Assembly (NCBI RefSeq): GCF_002258785.1 | Contig: NZ_NOYI01000012.1 | Span: 62,001 to 126,000 of the forward strand | DNA: 64,000 bases | Origin: Rhodococcus sp. 06-235-1A | GTDB taxonomy: Bacteria; Actinomycetota; Actinomycetes; Mycobacteriales; Mycobacteriaceae | Direction of reading: 5' to 3' | Shown here: in pieces, positions 43,420 through 51,709 of the stretch | How positions within the stretch are numbered: the first letter of the stretch is position 1 | Layout of the letters: each line of letters starts with the position of its first letter | Notes under the pieces: generated by a model | Databases searched by the model: none | What the model saw: only the letters and a program-made list of their open reading frames with translations | What the model was told of the DNA's origin: nothing | Program-made: the position numbers and the translations under genes

Positions 43420-44916
43420 ATGACGGTCATCGGGTACTTCCCGTGGCGTTCTTCGGCCGAAAGAGCAGATCGACCGTGCGTCCGCGACGATCACTCCGAA
43501 TTGACATACGCCCAATTCGCCGGGCGCGTAGATGTTTTCGCGTCACAGTTGACTGCACACGGGGTACGAACGGGCGACGTGATTGCCGTGATACTTCCCA
43601 ATCGAGTCGAACTGATCATCGCAATCATGGCCGCGTGGCGTATCGGTGCGGTCGCAACTCCGGTGAACCCGACCTTGACGCCGTCCGAGGCCCATCATCA
43701 GATCACGGACTCGCGTGCGGTCATCGCGATCACCGACAGCGGCCGTCCGCGCTTCGACGGCATCGTCTGCCTCACCGTCGACGACATCTCGGGCGACGAA
43801 CTCGGCTCCACCACACCATCGTTCGATGATCTCGGCTCGGTCGAACCCGAGTCCGACGACCTTGCGCTACTGATCTACACCTCCGGATCCACGGGGCGCC
43901 CGAAAGGCGTCGAGCTGACCCACGCCAATCTGCAGTACATGGCGTCGGCGATGGCATTACATCTGGATCTGACCGCCGACGATCACTGCCTGCTCGTCCT
44001 GCCGCTCTTCCACGTCAATGCCATCTGCGTCAGCATTCTCGCTCCATTGATCGCCGGAGGCCAGGTCAGCATCACCGGACGGTTCAGTCCAACGAGATTC
44101 TTCGAGGACGTGAAAGAGCTTCGCCCGACCTATTTCTCGGCTGTCCCCACGATCTACGCGTTGCTGGCCGCGCAGCCACCGGACCTCGAGTCGGACTTCT
44201 CGTCCGTCCGTTTCGGCGTGTGCGGGGCCGCACCGATCTCCAAGGAACTTCTCGACCGCGCCGAGTCGAGATTCGGTTTCGCCCTCGTCGAGGGATACGG
44301 CCTCACCGAGGGGACCTGCGCATCGGCGTGCAATCCCCCCACCGGAGTCCGCAAGTTGGGAACCGTCGGTCCGGCACTGCCGGGCCAGAGCATCGCCATC
44401 GTCGACGAGGACGGCCACCACCTGCCCGTCGGAACCGTCGGTGAGGTGCTGATCTCTGGCCCGAACGTCATGCGCGGCTATTTCGGTCGCCCGGAGGAGA
44501 CGAAGCGGACCGTCGTCGACGGATGGCTGCACACCGGCGACGTCGGACACCTCGACGTCGATGGCTACCTCACCCTCGTCGATCGCATCAAGGACATGAT
44601 CATTCGCGGTGGGGAGAACATCTATCCGAAGGAAATCGAGAATGCCCTCGCCACCCATTCCGACGTGCTCGAAGTTGCCGTCGTGGGCGCACCGGACGAG
44701 GTGTACGGCGAAGTCCCCGTCGCGTACGTGGTGACCTACCCGGCCGCAACCGTCGGATCCGCCGACCTTCTGGACCACCTCCGTGATCTCGTCGCGAAAG
44801 TCAAACTGCCCGTTGCGATTAACTTCGTCGAGGCGCTCCCGAAGAACCCCGTCGGCAAGATCGACAAGGCCCGTCTGCGCACCGAACTCCGCTCCACCGC
44901 CGCACCCGTCGGCTGA
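43420..44916 (+). CDS. AMP-forming acyl-CoA ligase
   Basis: The 498-residue enzyme activates a carboxylic acid with ATP and CoA. It has the AMP-binding motif IYTSGSTGRPKGVELTH, the VEGYGLTEGTC block, WLHTGDVGHLDVDGYL, the hinge DRIKDMIIRGGENIYP and the catalytic Lys in PVGKIDKARL. The length and motifs place it with medium/long-chain or aromatic acyl-CoA ligases; the exact acid is not evident. GAGGGG precedes the ATG. It is followed on the same strand by the DUF3556, FAD and PucR genes. Confidence 0.9.
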   Translation: MTVIGYFPWRSSAERADRPCVRDDHSELTYAQFAGRVDVFASQLTAHGVRTGDVIAVILPNRVELIIAIMAAWRIGAVATPVNPTLTPSEAHHQITDSRAVIAITDSGRPRFDGIVCLTVDDISGDELGSTTPSFDDLGSVEPESDDLALLIYTSGSTGRPKGVELTHANLQYMASAMALHLDLTADDHCLLVLPLFHVNAICVSILAPLIAGGQVSITGRFSPTRFFEDVKELRPTYFSAVPTIYALLAAQPPDLESDFSSVRFGVCGAAPISKELLDRAESRFGFALVEGYGLTEGTCASACNPPTGVRKLGTVGPALPGQSIAIVDEDGHHLPVGTVGEVLISGPNVMRGYFGRPEETKRTVVDGWLHTGDVGHLDVDGYLTLVDRIKDMIIRGGENIYPKEIENALATHSDVLEVAVVGAPDEVYGEVPVAYVVTYPAATVGSADLLDHLRDLVAKVKLPVAINFVEALPKNPVGKIDKARLRTELRSTAAPVG

Positions 44917-45005
44917 CATTTCCAGCTCCGAACATCTCACTCACCAGCGTCCGATGCCGGTGAGGCGATCACCCGTACCCACACCACCCACACAGGAGTA
45001 ACGAC

Positions 45006-46883
45006 ATGGGATTCAAAGAAGGAAGCTTCCCGCCGGTCGACCCGGCCACCTTCCTCGATCTACCGTTCCGCGACCGACTGCGGGCGATGTCGACCCACTG
45101 GGCCGACCACGGCTTCGGAACCCCGAAGATGGTGCACACCATCTACATTCTCAAACTCGTGGTCCTCTACCTCGCCATCGGCGTGTCGATAGCCACTTTG
45201 ACCTCCGGGCACAATCCTCTCGACTTCTCGGCGTGGTGGAACGAACCGATCGTTTACCAGAAGATCCTGCTGTGGACGCTGCTCCTCGAGACGCTCGGCC
45301 TGGGCGGATCGTGGGGCCCGCTCGCCGGTCACTTCGAGCCGATGATGGGCGGCGCGCTCTTCTGGTTGCGCCCCAACACGATTCGTCTGCCACCGTGGCC
45401 CGGAAAGGTGCCCTTCACCTCCGGTGACAGCCGCACGGTCTTCGATGTCATCGTCTACGCCGCGATCGTGGTCAACATCGTTGCGGCACTGATCCTTCCC
45501 GGCGTGCACAGCAGCTCTGTCGACGCTGCGATCGCGGACAACAACGGCCTGGTGCGGCCCGCACTGATGATCACCCTCGCAGCCCTTCTCGTCGTGATCG
45601 GGTTGCGCGACAAGGTCATCTTCATCGCCGCCCGTGGTGAGCAGTATTTCCCAGCCGTGCTGTTCTTCGGCCTTTTGCCGTTCGTCGACATGATCATCGC
45701 CCTCAAACTGCTGATGGTCTCGGTGTGGGTCGGTGCCGGAATCTCCAAGCTCGGCCACCATTTCTCGATGGTCATTCCGCCGATGCTCTCGAACACCCCG
45801 TGGATCACCTCGACCCGTCTCAAGCGCGCGCATTACCGCAACTTCCCGGACGACCTTCGCCCGTCCACGATGGCCGGCGGCATCGGTCACGTCCTCGGAA
45901 CGTTGGTCGAGGTCGCGACGCCGCTGGTCCTGCTCTTCACCACCAATGCCGTCGTCGCTCTCGCTGCCGCCGCACTGATGGTCGCGTTCCACCTGTTCAT
46001 CACCTCGACGTTCCCGCTCGCCGTCCCGCTGGAATGGAATCTGTTCTTCGCGTTCGCGGCGGTGTTCCTCTTCCTCGGATTCCCGAACGCCGACGGTTTC
46101 GCCGTATGGAACTTCTCCTCTCCGGTGCTGCTGGCCGTCATCGTGGTTGCGCTCGTGTTCTTCCCGATCGTCGGCAACCTCCGACCCGATTTGGTCTCGT
46201 TCCTGCCGTCGATGCGTCAGTACGCCGGTAACTGGGCGTCGGCGACGTGGGCGTTCGCTCCCGGTTGCGAGGACAAGATCGACGAGTTCATCAAGAGGCC
46301 GAGCCAGAACACTCGCACTCAACTGCTGGCGACCTATCCGGCCGATGTCGCCGACGTGGTGATGCACCAGCTGCTCGGCTGGCGTTCGATGCACAGCCAG
46401 GGTCGCGCACTGTTCTCTCTGATGATGAATCACCTCGGCGAGGACATCGACACCTACACGTTGCGTGACGCCGAGTTCTCGTGCAATTCGATCGTGGCGT
46501 TCAACTTCGGTGACGGCCATCTGCACGACGCCAAGCTGATCGCGGCGATCCAACGCCGATGCAATTTCGCGCCGGGAGAATTTCTCGTGGTCTGGATCGA
46601 GTCGCAGCCCATTCACAGGAACTACCAGCAATATCAGGTCATCGATGCGGCTCTGGGAGTCATCGAACGCGGTACGTACAAGGTCTCCGATGCCATCGAG
46701 CAGCAGCCGTGGTTGCCGAACGGCCCGATTCCGGTGACTGTGACATGGACACTGGACATCGACGCGAACCGCGCCGCCACCGATCCCGGCACCGTGAAGG
46801 AACCGAAGATGCGCGAGAACACTGCACGCCCCGCAGGCGACTCCATCATCGCGCCCCATCCGCAACGCGGCGAGCAGGTATGA
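45006..46883 (+). CDS. DUF3556 membrane protein
   Basis: The 625-residue protein has about ten transmembrane helices in residues 45-410, then a soluble C-terminal part of about 200 residues. Conserved-looking features are SWGPLAGHFEPMMGG, the AHYRNFPDDLRPS loop after an SKLGHHFSMVIPPM segment, and EDIDTYTLRDAEFSCNSIVAFNFGDGHLHD. It belongs to the actinobacterial DUF3556 family, which has faint resemblance to HTTM/carboxylase-like membrane domains; the function is unknown. AGGAG lies seven bases before the ATG, and its end overlaps the next gene (ATGA). Confidence 0.85.
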   Translation: MGFKEGSFPPVDPATFLDLPFRDRLRAMSTHWADHGFGTPKMVHTIYILKLVVLYLAIGVSIATLTSGHNPLDFSAWWNEPIVYQKILLWTLLLETLGLGGSWGPLAGHFEPMMGGALFWLRPNTIRLPPWPGKVPFTSGDSRTVFDVIVYAAIVVNIVAALILPGVHSSSVDAAIADNNGLVRPALMITLAALLVVIGLRDKVIFIAARGEQYFPAVLFFGLLPFVDMIIALKLLMVSVWVGAGISKLGHHFSMVIPPMLSNTPWITSTRLKRAHYRNFPDDLRPSTMAGGIGHVLGTLVEVATPLVLLFTTNAVVALAAAALMVAFHLFITSTFPLAVPLEWNLFFAFAAVFLFLGFPNADGFAVWNFSSPVLLAVIVVALVFFPIVGNLRPDLVSFLPSMRQYAGNWASATWAFAPGCEDKIDEFIKRPSQNTRTQLLATYPADVADVVMHQLLGWRSMHSQGRALFSLMMNHLGEDIDTYTLRDAEFSCNSIVAFNFGDGHLHDAKLIAAIQRRCNFAPGEFLVVWIESQPIHRNYQQYQVIDAALGVIERGTYKVSDAIEQQPWLPNGPIPVTVTWTLDIDANRAATDPGTVKEPKMRENTARPAGDSIIAPHPQRGEQV

Positions 46884-48313
46884 CCACAGCAGTGGTCGTC
46901 GGCAGCGGGCCGAACGGGCTCGCTGCCGCGGTACGCCTCGCCCGCGCCGGGGTCGATGTTCATGTTCTCGAGGCCGCGGACACCATCGGCGGGGGAACGC
47001 GCAGCGCCGAGATGACAGTGCCGGGTGTGACACACGATCTGTGTTCGGCGTTCCATCCGATGGGTGCGGGTTCGCCGTATCTGCGCACGCTCGACCTCGA
47101 GCGCTACGGCCTGCGGTGGCAACTGGCGGACATCGACTGCGCACATCCGCTCGACAACGGTGATGCGGGATCGATCCACCGGTCGATAGAGGCAACGGCC
47201 GACGGTCTGGGTGTCGACGGGGTGCGCTGGAACCGGATGTTCGGGGACCTGGCCCGCAATTTCGACGTCCTCGCTGCCGACTTGATGCGCCCGATCGCGA
47301 ACGTGCCGCGGCACCCGCTGGCCCTTGCGGCCTTCGGCCCACGCGCACTGCTACCGGCCACTGTGTCGGCGAAGTGGTGGCGAACGGACAAGGCGAGAGC
47401 GATGTTCGGCGGGCTGGCGGCTCACGCCTACTACCGATTGGACCGACCCGCGACGTCGGCCGTCGGGTTGATGCTCGCGGCTTCGGGTCATCGCTACGGC
47501 TGGCCGGTGGCCGAGGGCGGTTCCGGGGCGATAGCGCAGGCGTTGGCGTCGATGTTGGTCGATCACGGCGGCAAGATCGACACCGGTGTTCGGGTACGGA
47601 CGGCCTCGGACATTCCCCGATCCGACGTGGTGCTGCTCGATACATCACCGCGCGGCGCTCTCGACATCTACGGCGATGCGGTGCCCTCTCGTATCGCGCG
47701 CTCCTACCGCAAGTTTCGTCGAGCTCCGGCCGCGTTCAAGATCGATTTCGCGATCGACGGACACGTACCGTGGACGAACGCCGCATGCGGGCGGGCCGGC
47801 ACCGTTCATCTGGGAGGTTCCTTCGAGCAGATCGCGGCGAGCGAGAAGGCGATCAATCTGGGCGTCATGCCGGATCGGCCGTTCGTGTTGGTGGGCCAGC
47901 AGTACGTGGCCGACCCGACGCGATCTGCCGGGTCGATCAATCCGCTGTACGCGTACGCCCATGTGCCCAACGGATTCACCGGCAACGCGACCGAGGCGAT
48001 CATCGCCCAGATCGAACGATTCGCACCTGGATTCCGAGATATCGTCGTCGCCACCGTCGTCACCTCCCCCGCCGAACTGGAGGCCTCGAATCCGAACTAC
48101 CTCGGCGGCGACATCATCGGGGGCGCGAACACCGAACTTCAGGTGGTACTTCGACCTCGAATTGCGTTGGATCCGTACAGTATCGGAGTTCCCGGCGTGT
48201 ATCTCTGTTCCGCGTCGACTCCCCCGGGTGCCGGCGCACACGGAATGTGTGGGTACAACGCAGCGGAGTCCGCGTTGCGGCACCTACGGCGGCAGAAGAA
48301 GGACATGGGGTGA
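46880..48313 (+). CDS. FAD-dependent oxidoreductase, phytoene desaturase-like
   Basis: The 477-residue protein has the N-terminal FAD-binding fold (VVGSGPNGLAAAVRLA, then EAADTIGGGTRS) and a C-terminal FAD segment (GVYLCSASTPPGAGAHGMCG) typical of CrtI-like NAD(P)/FAD oxidoreductases. An NAD-type second fold is not evident. It probably oxidises, isomerises or desaturates a lipophilic substrate. Its ATG overlaps the DUF3556 stop and its stop overlaps the PucR start (GTGA), so the three are one translation unit. Confidence 0.88.
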   Translation: MTTAVVVGSGPNGLAAAVRLARAGVDVHVLEAADTIGGGTRSAEMTVPGVTHDLCSAFHPMGAGSPYLRTLDLERYGLRWQLADIDCAHPLDNGDAGSIHRSIEATADGLGVDGVRWNRMFGDLARNFDVLAADLMRPIANVPRHPLALAAFGPRALLPATVSAKWWRTDKARAMFGGLAAHAYYRLDRPATSAVGLMLAASGHRYGWPVAEGGSGAIAQALASMLVDHGGKIDTGVRVRTASDIPRSDVVLLDTSPRGALDIYGDAVPSRIARSYRKFRRAPAAFKIDFAIDGHVPWTNAACGRAGTVHLGGSFEQIAASEKAINLGVMPDRPFVLVGQQYVADPTRSAGSINPLYAYAHVPNGFTGNATEAIIAQIERFAPGFRDIVVATVVTSPAELEASNPNYLGGDIIGGANTELQVVLRPRIALDPYSIGVPGVYLCSASTPPGAGAHGMCGYNAAESALRHLRRQKKDMG

Positions 48314-49632
48314 CGAACCTCGAACCCGAGGACCGTCGGGCGGTTGCCCGCAGCCGGCTTGCCCATGTGCCTGCGACGGCCCACGCGGACGTTCTCGCCG
48401 CCGTCGCACAGGTCGCGCGGTCACTGTCGGCACGAGAACTCGACATGGTCCGGGCGATGACCTCGCTCATGGCGCACGATATCGATCATCTGGACGACGA
48501 CCCCGTCCTCGTGCAGCTTCTCGAAGCCTCTGTCCACGGCAACATCTCGACGATCGTGCATGTACTGGCCAACGACATTCCGGTCGACCGCCTGCAGCCG
48601 ACCACCGCAGCCGTCGAGTACGCACTGCGCCTTGCTCAACGCGACGTTCCGTCGAATTCGCTGGTGCGGGCCTATCACCTGGGCCAGAACGAAATGATGA
48701 GTATCTGCTTCGAGGAAGTGAAGAAGAACTCGCACGATTCGGAGCTCGATTTCGCTGTCCTGAAACATATTTCGGACGTCGTCTACAACTACATCGACTG
48801 GATAACGCTGTTCGTCTTCGACGCATACGAGACCGAACGCATTCGGTGGATCGGTGCCAAGGGAACCGTTCATTCGTCGACCATTCACACACTGCTGGCC
48901 GACCGGAGCGGAACCACAACGACGTTCGAGGCCCATACCGGTTACCTGCTGAACCAGAATCATCTCGGTGTCGTCGTGTGGAGCGATGGATCGGACTCGA
49001 CGACGACCCTCGGATCGATCGACGTCATTTCCCGCCGCGCCGCCGCAGCGATGCGTTCCGCAGGTCCGCCGATCGTCACCGCGATCGATCGCCGAACCGC
49101 GTGGGCCTGGATCCCCCTGGGTACCCGCACGCCGACGGTCGATACGCCCGAGCTTGCTGCGGCCCTTCGCCTCGACCACTCCACCCGCATGGCCGTCGGC
49201 CTACCGGGCAAGGGCGTCGACGGGTTCCGCCGGACCCACGAGCAGGCACGCGCCGCGTACTCCATCGCGTCGATACCCGGGACACCGGTGCGTGAGGTTC
49301 TCGGCTACGGCGACAAGAATGTGGCCATCGTGTCGCTGCTCGCCCAGGATCTCGATTCGGCCCGGTACTGGGTCTGGGAGACGCTGGGCACGCTCGCCGA
49401 CGACACGCCCAACGCGGCCGTGCTGAGGAACACCCTGCATGCATATTTCGCGCACGACGAGAGTCATCTGCACGCGGCCCAGGAACTCAATGTCCACCGC
49501 AACACGGTGAAGTATCGAGTGACCAAAGCGCTCGAACTACACACGACCACCGGGGACAAGCTCGATCTCGCGCTGGCATTGCAGGTGTGTCAGTTTCTGG
49601 GAGCCCTGGTTCTCCGGCCCACTCAGACGTAG
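48310..49632 (+). CDS. PucR-type helix-turn-helix regulator
   Basis: The 440-residue regulator has an N-terminal sensor of unknown type, a GGDEF-like middle region and a C-terminal PucR helix-turn-helix (HLHAAQELNVHRNTVKYRVTKAL, about residues 382-404). PucR/CdaR-type proteins usually activate catabolic genes in response to a metabolite. The GTG start is coupled to the FAD gene. The flavin monooxygenase begins 134 bases downstream, behind a CTGCAAC site, and is a likely target. Confidence 0.88.
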   Translation: MTNLEPEDRRAVARSRLAHVPATAHADVLAAVAQVARSLSARELDMVRAMTSLMAHDIDHLDDDPVLVQLLEASVHGNISTIVHVLANDIPVDRLQPTTAAVEYALRLAQRDVPSNSLVRAYHLGQNEMMSICFEEVKKNSHDSELDFAVLKHISDVVYNYIDWITLFVFDAYETERIRWIGAKGTVHSSTIHTLLADRSGTTTTFEAHTGYLLNQNHLGVVVWSDGSDSTTTLGSIDVISRRAAAAMRSAGPPIVTAIDRRTAWAWIPLGTRTPTVDTPELAAALRLDHSTRMAVGLPGKGVDGFRRTHEQARAAYSIASIPGTPVREVLGYGDKNVAIVSLLAQDLDSARYWVWETLGTLADDTPNAAVLRNTLHAYFAHDESHLHAAQELNVHRNTVKYRVTKALELHTTTGDKLDLALALQVCQFLGALVLRPTQT

Positions 49633-49678
49633 GCAGGTCACCCGAGTTCCTTCTCGACGCGGTCGATACCTCGGCGCG

Positions 49679-49695
49679 CTGCAACCCACTGCAAC
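49679..49695 (+). promoter_or_regulatory. CTGCAAC direct-repeat operator upstream of the monooxygenase
   Basis: CTGCAAC-CCA-CTGCAAC has two identical heptamers ten bases apart, the same unit and spacing as the arms at 42033-42085. It lies 71 bases before the monooxygenase ATG, where an activator would be expected. Confidence 0.65.
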
Positions 49696-49719
49696 TCTCG
49701 ACTTCGCCACGGCGCGGGA

Positions 49720-49735
49720 GTGTGCTGGGTCACAC
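49720..49735. promoter_or_regulatory. GTGTG-N6-CACAC palindrome in the monooxygenase promoter
   Basis: GTGTG-CTGGGT-CACAC is a perfect five-base-arm palindrome 31 bases upstream of the ATG. It resembles the CRP-like sites of the locus, but its register is shifted by one base, so its binder is uncertain. Confidence 0.4.
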
Positions 49736-49766
49736 AACGAGCACACTTTCGCCACGAGGAGTTTCC

Positions 49767-51608
49767 ATGACCCAGACCATCGAGCCGATCGAGATCACCC
49801 GCACGCGCAGCCCTCAGGAACGGGTCGACGCCTGGCTGTCGTCGTTCGAGGAGGCCCTGGTCGCACGTGACATTCCGCGCGTGGCCGGCATGTTCGCCGT
49901 CAGCAGCTTCTGGCGTGACCTCGTCACGTTCACCTGGAACCTGAAGACCGTCGAAGGCCGTGACGGCGTCAGCGACATGCTCTCCGAGCGGCTCGACGAC
50001 ACCGATCCGACGGGCTTTCACACCACCGAGGTTCCCGACGAAGCCGACGGCGTCATCTCCGCGTGGATCGACTTCGAGACCGCAACGAGCCGAGGCAAGG
50101 GACATCTGCGCTTGACGGTCGACGCCGACACCGGCGACGACGTGGCCTGGACACTGCTGACGACCATGCAGGAGCTCAAGGGGCACGAGGAGCGCCAGGG
50201 TGCATCACGGATCAAGGGCGCGGTGCACGGCTCGAACGCCGATACCCAGAACTGGGCGGAGAAAAAGGAGATCGAGGAAAAGGAACTCGGCTACAGCGTG
50301 CAGCCGTACGCCCTCGTGATCGGTGGCGGCCAGGGCGGTATCGCCCTCGGCGCTCGGTTCCGGCAGCTGGGAGTGCCTGCGATCGTCGTCGATCGTGCCG
50401 AACGCCCCGGCGATCAGTGGCGTGGGCGCTACAAGTCACTGTGCCTGCACGACCCGGTCTGGTACGACCATCTCCCCTACCTGCCGTTCCCGCCGAACTG
50501 GCCGGTGTTCGCGCCGAAGGACAAGATCGGCGACTGGCTCGAGATGTACACCAAGGTCATGGAAGTTCCGTACTGGAGCAAGACCACCGCGAAGTCCGCC
50601 ACCTACGACGAGACGGCGAAGGAGTGGACGGTCGTCGTCGATCGCGACGGTGAAGAAGTGATCCTGCGGCCCAAGCAGTTGGTGATGGCCACCGGGATGT
50701 CCGGCAAGAAGAACGTCCCGAATTTCCCCGGCATGGACGAGTTCGAGGGCGAGCAGCACCATTCCAGCGAACACCCCGGTCCCGACGCATACGTCGGCAA
50801 GCGTGTGGTGGTGGTCGGTTCCAACAACTCCGCGCACGACATCTGCAAGGCGCTGTACGAGACGGGCGTCGATGTGACGATGCTGCAGCGTTCGTCGACG
50901 CATATCGTCAAGTCCGATTCGCTGTGTGAGATCGCGCTCGGCGATCTGTACTCCGAGCGGGCCGTCGAGTCCGGGATGACCACAGGCAGAGCAGATCTCA
51001 CGTTCGCGTCGTTGCCCTACCGGATCATGCACGAGTTCCAGATTCCGGTGTATCAGCAGATCGCGGAGCAGGACAAGGACTTCTACGATCGGCTCGAGAA
51101 GGCCGGCTTCCAACACGACTTCGGCGACGACGGTTCGGGACTGTTCATGAAGTACCTGCGCCGCGGCTCGGGCTACTACATCGACGTCGGCGCATCCGAG
51201 CTCGTCGCGGACGGCAAGATCAAACTCGTTGCCGGGCAGGTGGAGCGGATCAGCAAGACCGGCGTCGTGCTCGAAGACGGTACCGAGCTGCCGGCCGACC
51301 TCATCGTGTACGCCACCGGCTACGGCTCGATGAACGGCTGGGTCGCCGACCTCATCGATCAGGAGACCGCCGACAAGGTAGGCAAGTGCTGGGGCCTCGG
51401 CTCGGACACCACCAAGGATCCCGGTCCGTGGGAGGGCGAGCAGCGCAACATGTGGAAGCCGACGCAACAGGAGAACTTCTGGTTCCACGGTGGCAATCTG
51501 CATCAGTCACGGCACTATTCGCTCTACCTGGCCCTGCAGATCAAGGCGCGCTATGAGGGCATCGACACCCCGGTCTACGGGCTGCAGGAAGTGCATCACC
51601 TTCGGTGA
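49767..51608 (+). CDS. NTF2/SnoaL-like domain fused to flavin-containing monooxygenase
   Basis: This is a 613-residue fusion. Residues about 15-155 form an NTF2/SnoaL-like domain (VDAWLSSFEEALVARDIPRV, WRDLVTFTWNLKTVEGRD). The rest is a flavin monooxygenase: FAD site VIGGGQGG at about 184, NADPH site VVVGSNNSAHD at about 348, and the FMO fingerprint FEGEQHHSSEHPG at about 326 with ATG motif VYATGYGSMNGW. The fingerprint lacks the Trp of typical Baeyer-Villiger enzymes. It should hydroxylate or insert oxygen into an organic substrate. AGGAG precedes the ATG. A carboxylesterase faces it, so an ester-forming reaction is possible. Confidence 0.88.
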   Translation: MTQTIEPIEITRTRSPQERVDAWLSSFEEALVARDIPRVAGMFAVSSFWRDLVTFTWNLKTVEGRDGVSDMLSERLDDTDPTGFHTTEVPDEADGVISAWIDFETATSRGKGHLRLTVDADTGDDVAWTLLTTMQELKGHEERQGASRIKGAVHGSNADTQNWAEKKEIEEKELGYSVQPYALVIGGGQGGIALGARFRQLGVPAIVVDRAERPGDQWRGRYKSLCLHDPVWYDHLPYLPFPPNWPVFAPKDKIGDWLEMYTKVMEVPYWSKTTAKSATYDETAKEWTVVVDRDGEEVILRPKQLVMATGMSGKKNVPNFPGMDEFEGEQHHSSEHPGPDAYVGKRVVVVGSNNSAHDICKALYETGVDVTMLQRSSTHIVKSDSLCEIALGDLYSERAVESGMTTGRADLTFASLPYRIMHEFQIPVYQQIAEQDKDFYDRLEKAGFQHDFGDDGSGLFMKYLRRGSGYYIDVGASELVADGKIKLVAGQVERISKTGVVLEDGTELPADLIVYATGYGSMNGWVADLIDQETADKVGKCWGLGSDTTKDPGPWEGEQRNMWKPTQQENFWFHGGNLHQSRHYSLYLALQIKARYEGIDTPVYGLQEVHHLR

Positions 51609-51647
51609 CCCATGTGCACGGAACTTCGTAGCCTGATACGAGGTTCG

Positions 51648-51678
51648 GAGTGGAGCCTGCGGAACGACCGCAGGCTCC
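51648..51678. terminator. Convergent terminator hairpin containing the dispersed repeat core
   Basis: GGAGCCTGCGG (51652-51662) and CCGCAGGCTCC (51668-51678) form a perfect 11-base stem with a five-base loop between the converging monooxygenase and esterase genes. The left arm is part of the same 20-plus-base core that is repeated four times after the allantoicase gene. Confidence 0.75.
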
Positions 51679-51709
51679 GCGTGCACGTGCGGCGCAGCCG
51701 CTCAGGTGC

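Noticed and set aside
45060..47648. Open frame of 862 codons on the minus strand
   Set aside because: It lies opposite the DUF3556 and FAD genes, has biased Arg/Asp/His-rich composition and no domain; it is a high-GC shadow frame.
49720..49735. Fourth CRP/GlxR site
   Set aside because: GTGTG-N6-CACAC is symmetric but out of register with TGTGA-N6-TCACA, so I kept it as an unassigned palindrome.
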